NCBI GenBank assembly: GCA_050262775.1
Contig: JBLNEO010000218.1
Location: forward strand, 1 to 8,801
DNA length: 8,801 nucleotides
Source: DATHTC01 sp050262775
GTDB lineage: Bacteria; Actinomycetota; Thermoleophilia; Gaiellales; Gaiellaceae
Reading direction: 5' to 3'
The notes beneath the pieces were generated by a model. It saw nothing but the letters and a program-made list of their open reading frames with translations, ran no database searches and was not told the DNA's origin. Shown here piece by piece: positions 6,144-8,801 of this stretch; position 1 is the stretch's first letter; every line of letters starts with the position of its first letter. The position numbers and the translations under genes were made by a program.

Positions 6144-6494
6144 GTGGCGAAGCACGGCGAGCTGCGCCGGACGGACGGGCGCGTGGTCTGCGAGCGGTGC
6201 ACGCTCGCGGGCCACGCGCCGTCGCGGCTCAGGGGCCTGCTGGGGCGGGACGCGCTTCCCTCCGGGGAGGGGATCCTGCTCCGGCCGGCCGGCTCCGTGC
6301 ACACCGCGTTCATGCGCTTCCCGATCGACGTCGTCTTCCTCGACCGCGACCTCACGGTCACGGCAGTCGTCGCGGCGCTCGCGCCGTGGCGGACGGCCGG
6401 GCGCCGCGGCGCGAAGGCCGTGCTCGAGCTCCCGGCGGGCGAGGCCGCGCGTCGCGGCCTCGGCGTCGGCGACCGCCTCGAGCTGGCGGTCTAG
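6144..6494 (+). CDS. DUF192 protein with N-terminal CxxC
   Basis: A 116-residue protein of the DUF192 family, whose biochemical role is not established. The conserved landmarks are in order: SRLRGLLGR (27-35), LPSGEGILLRP (38-48), VHTAFMRFPIDVVFLDRD (52-69) and AVLELPAGEAARRGLGVGDRL (92-112). No signal peptide or membrane segment is visible, so it should be cytoplasmic. Ahead of the domain lies Cys16-Glu-Arg-Cys19, the only cysteines, which could bind a metal or be redox active. The start is a GTG 4 nt after the peptidase stop with GGCGG just before it, so translation is probably coupled to the peptidase gene. Its stop codon overlaps the stop of thymidine kinase on the opposite strand. Confidence 0.88.
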   Translation: MAKHGELRRTDGRVVCERCTLAGHAPSRLRGLLGRDALPSGEGILLRPAGSVHTAFMRFPIDVVFLDRDLTVTAVVAALAPWRTAGRRGAKAVLELPAGEAARRGLGVGDRLELAV

Positions 6495-7114
6495 GCGCCG
6501 GACGCGGAGAGCGTCCCGGTCGCGAGCGAGCCGCTGTCCTCGCCGGGCTCGTAGCAGCCGGCGCAGCGCGCCTCGTACGAGTCGAGCGCGCCCACCTGGA
6601 TCGTCGGGCCGGCGAACGGCGCCGGACGGCCGTCGAGCAGGCGCTGCGTGCGGGTCGCGGGGCCGCCGCAGCGGTGGCACACGGCCTGCAGCTTGTCGAC
6701 GAGCTCCGCGAGGCAGAGCAGCCGCGCCATCGCGGCGAACGGCTCGCCCCGGAAGTCGCAGTCGAGCCCGGAGACGACGATGCGGCGTCCGCGCTCGCGC
6801 AGCGCGAGCACGACGTCGACGATCGAGGGCTCGTCGAAGAAGTGCAGCTCGTCGAGCCCGACGACGTCGTATCCCTCCGCCAGGCGGAGCACGTCGCCCG
6901 CGTCGGCGCAGACGGCACGGATGCGGTCGCCGGCGTGGCTGACGACGTGCGCGACGTCGTAGCGGTCGTCGAACCCGGCCTTCACCACCAGCACCCGCTG
7001 GCCGGCGATCTCCGCGCGGCGCAGGCGCCGGATCAGCTCCTCGCTCTTGCCGCTGTACATCGGGCCGCAGACGACCTCGAGCCAGCCGCCTCGGTGCGGG
7101 GGCATGCGGATCAC
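6491..7114 (-). CDS. tdk: Thymidine kinase (type II, zinc-binding)
   Basis: A 207-residue cytoplasmic salvage enzyme that phosphorylates thymidine with ATP to dTMP. The P-loop GPMYSGKS lies at 17-24. The Walker B/catalytic segment is VVGLDELHFF at 84-93, with Glu89 as the expected base; the usual form is DEAQFF, so LH for AQ is a modest variation. SGLDCDFRGEPF at 115-126 is the family's conserved stretch. Two CxxC pairs, Cys146/Cys149 and Cys184/Cys187, make the structural zinc site. IQVGALDSYEARC at 172-184 contains the thymidine-binding lasso. Length and layout are normal. The start is a GTG at 7114 with AGGG about 8 nt upstream; an ATG three codons later (7105) is possible. The gene is 31 bp after the cyclic-nucleotide-binding gene and may be co-transcribed with it. 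Confidence 0.95.
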   Translation of the reverse strand: MIRMPPHRGGWLEVVCGPMYSGKSEELIRRLRRAEIAGQRVLVVKAGFDDRYDVAHVVSHAGDRIRAVCADAGDVLRLAEGYDVVGLDELHFFDEPSIVDVVLALRERGRRIVVSGLDCDFRGEPFAAMARLLCLAELVDKLQAVCHRCGGPATRTQRLLDGRPAPFAGPTIQVGALDSYEARCAGCYEPGEDSGSLATGTLSASGA

Positions 7115-7145
7115 GGCGACGACCCTAACGGGGCGCGCGGACGGC

Positions 7146-7562
7146 CTACAGGTTGTCGTCCATCACGCGCTCGGCGAGCGCGCGCATGACCTTGGCACCG
7201 ATCGCGGGCTGCTCCTCGAGCAGCCGCTTGAACGACCGCTCGGTGATCACGAGCGCACGCACCGGGCTCGTCGCCGTCACCGTCGCCGTCCGCGGCTTGC
7301 TCGACACGAGCGCGATCTCGCCGAAGAAGTCGCCGGGGCCGAGCGAGCGGATCTTCCGGCCCTTCCGGCGGACGTCGGCCGTGCCGTCGACGAGGACGAA
7401 GAACTCGCGGCCGGGCGCCCCCTCGCGCGTCATCTCCTTCCCCTCGCGCAGGTCGATCTCGTCGGCGATCGACGCGATCTTCTGCAGCTCCGACCGCGAG
7501 GCGGCCGAGAACAGGGGGACGTGCGCGATCGCGTCGACCTTCGAGTTCTGGCGGCTGCGCAC
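7146..7562 (-). CDS. Stand-alone cyclic-nucleotide-binding domain protein
   Basis: A 138-residue protein that consists of little beyond one CRP/cNMP-binding domain. The beta roll runs from about residue 14 to 108, with GREFFVLVDGTADV at 51-64, then LGPGDFFGEIALV at 74-86 and RTATVTA at 91-97. The phosphate-binding cassette is intact: Gly81-Glu82 for the ribose and Arg91 for the cyclic phosphate. The C-terminal helix (108-138) follows, but there is no helix-turn-helix DNA-binding domain, membrane segment or catalytic domain, so it is not a CRP-type transcription factor by itself. It may act by binding another protein. The GTG start at 7562 has AGGA 8 nt upstream. It is 44 bp after the BatA-like gene in the same direction. 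Ligand (cAMP, cGMP or other) cannot be told from the sequence. Confidence 0.88.
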   Translation of the reverse strand: MRSRQNSKVDAIAHVPLFSAASRSELQKIASIADEIDLREGKEMTREGAPGREFFVLVDGTADVRRKGRKIRSLGPGDFFGEIALVSSKPRTATVTATSPVRALVITERSFKRLLEEQPAIGAKVMRALAERVMDDNL

Positions 7563-7574
7563 GGGGCGATCCTA

Positions 7575-7595
7575 CGCGGCCCGTTCGCGGCCCGT
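7575..7595. repeat. Tandem 10-bp direct repeat between the BatA-like and cNMP-binding genes
   Basis: CGCGGCCCGT occurs twice (7575-7584 and 7586-7595), one base apart, in the 44-bp gap upstream of the cyclic-nucleotide-binding gene. The 11-base period would put both copies on one face of the helix. It is flanked by a weak GGGGC/GCCCC inverted repeat (7563-7567 and 7599-7603). Function unknown; chance in GC-rich DNA is possible. Confidence 0.35.
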
Positions 7596-7606
7596 CCAGC
7601 CCCGCG

Positions 7607-8581
7607 CTACGGGAAGCGGTTGAACCAGAGGGCGGAGAAGCCCGCACCGAGCAGCAGCAGGATCCCGCCCGCGGCGGTGAAGGCGACCGTCAGCTCGCGG
7701 TGGCGCGTGTCGTAGCCGACGCGCGTGGCGACGTCCTCGTACACGCTCCGGAGCTGCGCTTCCGTGGGCGCCTCGTACGTCTTGCCGCCGGTGATCTCCG
7801 CGATCTGCTGCAGCGTCTCCTTGTCGGGCGGGACCGGGACGACGTGGATCGCGCCGAACTCGTCGGTCACCTCCACCGTCCCCGACTCGGTGCCGAGCGC
7901 GACGGTGTAGACGGGGACGCCGGCCTGCTTCGCGCGCTGCGCCGCGGCGATCGGGTCACGGCCGGTCGTGCTCGCACCGTCGGAGAGGACGATGATCGCG
8001 AACGGCGGGCCGTCGTCGCGCGTCGCCTCCCCGCGGCTCGTGGTCGCCGTCCGGCCCATCGCCAGCGCCTGGTCGATCGCCTCGCCGAGCGCCGTGCCGC
8101 CCTCGGGCCTCGCGTCCTCGATCGCCGCGAGCACGGCCTCCTTGTCGGACAGGACCGGGGAGATCGTCGCCGCGTACTGCGCGAAGCCGACCACGCCGAC
8201 GCGAGCCTGGTCGGGGAGCGACTCGAGCAGCGTCCGCGCCGCGGCGCGCGCAGCCGCGAGCCGGGTCGGCGGCACGTCGTCCGCGGTCATCGAGGCCGAG
8301 GTGTCCATCGCGAGCACGAGCGTCGCCGAACGCTTCGGCACCTTCACGGCGGCCTGCGGCCGTGCGACGCCGAGCACGAGTGCGGCGAGCGCGAGCAACG
8401 CGAGGAGCGCGGGAAGGTGCCGCCGCCAGCCGGGCCTGCGCGGGGCGACGTTCGCGAGCAGGTCGAGGTTCGTGAAGCGGACGGCGTACCGGTCCCGGCG
8501 GCGCTGGAGGAGCACGTACGCGAGCAGCGCGAGCGGCACGAGCACGAGCCCGACGAGCGCGGCCGGCCAGAGGAAGGTCAC
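7607..8581 (-). CDS. BatA-like membrane protein with von Willebrand A domain
   Basis: A 324-residue protein of the BatA/aerotolerance type. There are membrane helices at about 4-26 and 55-75, a von Willebrand A domain at about 86-290 facing one side of the membrane, and a third helix at 298-320 near the end. The metal-ion-dependent adhesion site is complete: Asp93-Thr-Ser95-Ala-Ser97, Thr163 in GGTALGEAID, and Asp201 in VLSDG. So it should bind Mg2+ and a partner protein. In this family the gene sits with a MoxR ATPase and a DUF58 protein in a chaperone-like or stress-related membrane complex whose substrate is generally unclear. Here the DUF58 gene lies immediately upstream. The GTG start overlaps that gene's stop as GTGA and has GGAGG 6 nt upstream. 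Confidence 0.92.
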   Translation of the reverse strand: MTFLWPAALVGLVLVPLALLAYVLLQRRRDRYAVRFTNLDLLANVAPRRPGWRRHLPALLALLALAALVLGVARPQAAVKVPKRSATLVLAMDTSASMTADDVPPTRLAAARAAARTLLESLPDQARVGVVGFAQYAATISPVLSDKEAVLAAIEDARPEGGTALGEAIDQALAMGRTATTSRGEATRDDGPPFAIIVLSDGASTTGRDPIAAAQRAKQAGVPVYTVALGTESGTVEVTDEFGAIHVVPVPPDKETLQQIAEITGGKTYEAPTEAQLRSVYEDVATRVGYDTRHRELTVAFTAAGGILLLLGAGFSALWFNRFP

Positions 8582-8736
8582 GCGCGGCCTCCGCGTGCCC
8601 GCAGCGCGCCGACGAGCGTGCGGAGCCAGTCGCCCTCCGTGGAGAGGACGACGTGGTCGACCCCCGCGGTGCGGAGGCGGGCCGCGAGCGCCGCGCGCTC
8701 CTGCGTCGCGGCGGCCGCGACCCGCGCGCGGAGTGG
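8578..8736 (-). CDS. DUF58 protein, C-terminal end only
   Basis: Reading the minus strand up to the TGA at 8578-8580 gives about 52 codons, ending ...ERAALAARLRTAGVDHVVLS then TEGDWLRTLVGALRARGGRA. The 'RLRxAGVDHVxLxT...W' pattern followed by a basic tail is typical of the C-terminus of DUF58 proteins that accompany BatA and MoxR. Position next to the BatA-like gene supports this. The frame runs into poly-G at about 8735, after which it is not real sequence, so the catalytic or binding part of the protein cannot be seen. Its stop overlaps the BatA-like start by 4 bp. Confidence 0.8.
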   Translation of the reverse strand, partial: PLRARVAAAATQERAALAARLRTAGVDHVVLSTEGDWLRTLVGALRARGGRA

Positions 8737-8801
8737 GGGGGGGGGGGGGGGGCGCGCGGCGCGCCGCCCCCCCGCGGGGGGGGGGGGGGGGGGGGGGGGG
8801 G
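8735..8801. other. Poly-G/low-complexity contig end, probable artefact
   Basis: Two G homopolymers (18 bases from 8735 to 8752, and 26 bases from 8776 to 8801) flank a 23-base GC-only piece that includes the palindrome GGCGCGCC. This breaks the reading frame of the DUF58 gene. Long G runs at a contig end are what two-colour sequencing yields when signal is lost, so I treat it as a sequencing or assembly error rather than biology. Confidence 0.85.

Noticed and set aside
4600..6942. 780-codon open frame on the plus strand overlapping the peptidase, DUF192 and thymidine kinase genes
   Set aside because: It is extremely Arg/Pro/Ala-rich with no domain signature and is the off-frame reading of GC-rich real genes.
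1..8801. tRNA, rRNA, CRISPR array, insertion sequence or phage attachment site
   Set aside because: No repeat-spacer pattern, transposase, terminal repeats or RNA-gene signature seen on either strand.

Overview
This is an 8.8 kb, very GC-rich window with tightly packed, mostly overlapping or closely spaced genes. The gene content (Flp/Tad pilus genes without a secretin, a BatA/DUF58 pair, GTG starts, long Ala/Pro-rich secreted proteins) fits a single-membrane actinobacterium. The look of the wall hydrolase and pilus proteins makes Thermoleophilia (Gaiellales/Solirubrobacterales) my best guess. That placement is inferred from protein style only. The right end dissolves into poly-G, so this looks like one end of a metagenomic or draft contig.

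Left half (1-4291, all minus strand; transcription runs from 4291 towards 1): a tight contractile or adhesive pilus operon in the order flp pilin, tadE, tadG-like, cpaB, cpaE/tadZ, cpaF/tadA. The last gene is cut by the window start. The pilin has a near-perfect Shine-Dalgarno and a class III (Flp) processing site. It is separated from tadE by a strong intercistronic stem-loop, after which the genes overlap or are spaced by 8-67 bp. No secretin (cpaC) or its partner cpaD lies between cpaB and cpaE, as expected for a cell with no outer membrane. The prepilin peptidase and the membrane platform proteins TadB/TadC are not in the window.

Middle (4292-4657): a divergent intergenic region of 366 bp with a perfect 12-bp palindrome and a 10-bp bulged inverted repeat. 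It must hold the promoters for both directions, but I could not assign convincing -35/-10 boxes.

Right of it, on the plus strand (4658-6494): a 493-residue anchored or exported wall protein with a Pro/Ala linker, a helical domain resembling a degenerate lytic transglycosylase, and a C-terminal LAS-type zinc peptidase domain. It is followed 4 nt later by a DUF192 protein with an N-terminal CxxC.

Right end (6491-8801, minus strand): DUF58 protein (partial), BatA-like von Willebrand A membrane protein, a stand-alone cyclic-nucleotide-binding-domain protein and thymidine kinase. The DUF58/BatA pair overlaps by GTGA and the others are spaced by 31-44 bp. Thymidine kinase and the DUF192 gene converge and share the four bases CTAG as overlapping stop codons.

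Working together: ATP-driven CpaF with CpaE and CpaB assembles the Flp pilin with TadE/TadG minor components. The divergently transcribed wall peptidase is a plausible, unproven partner that could open peptidoglycan for the pilus. The right-hand cluster looks like an independent unit.
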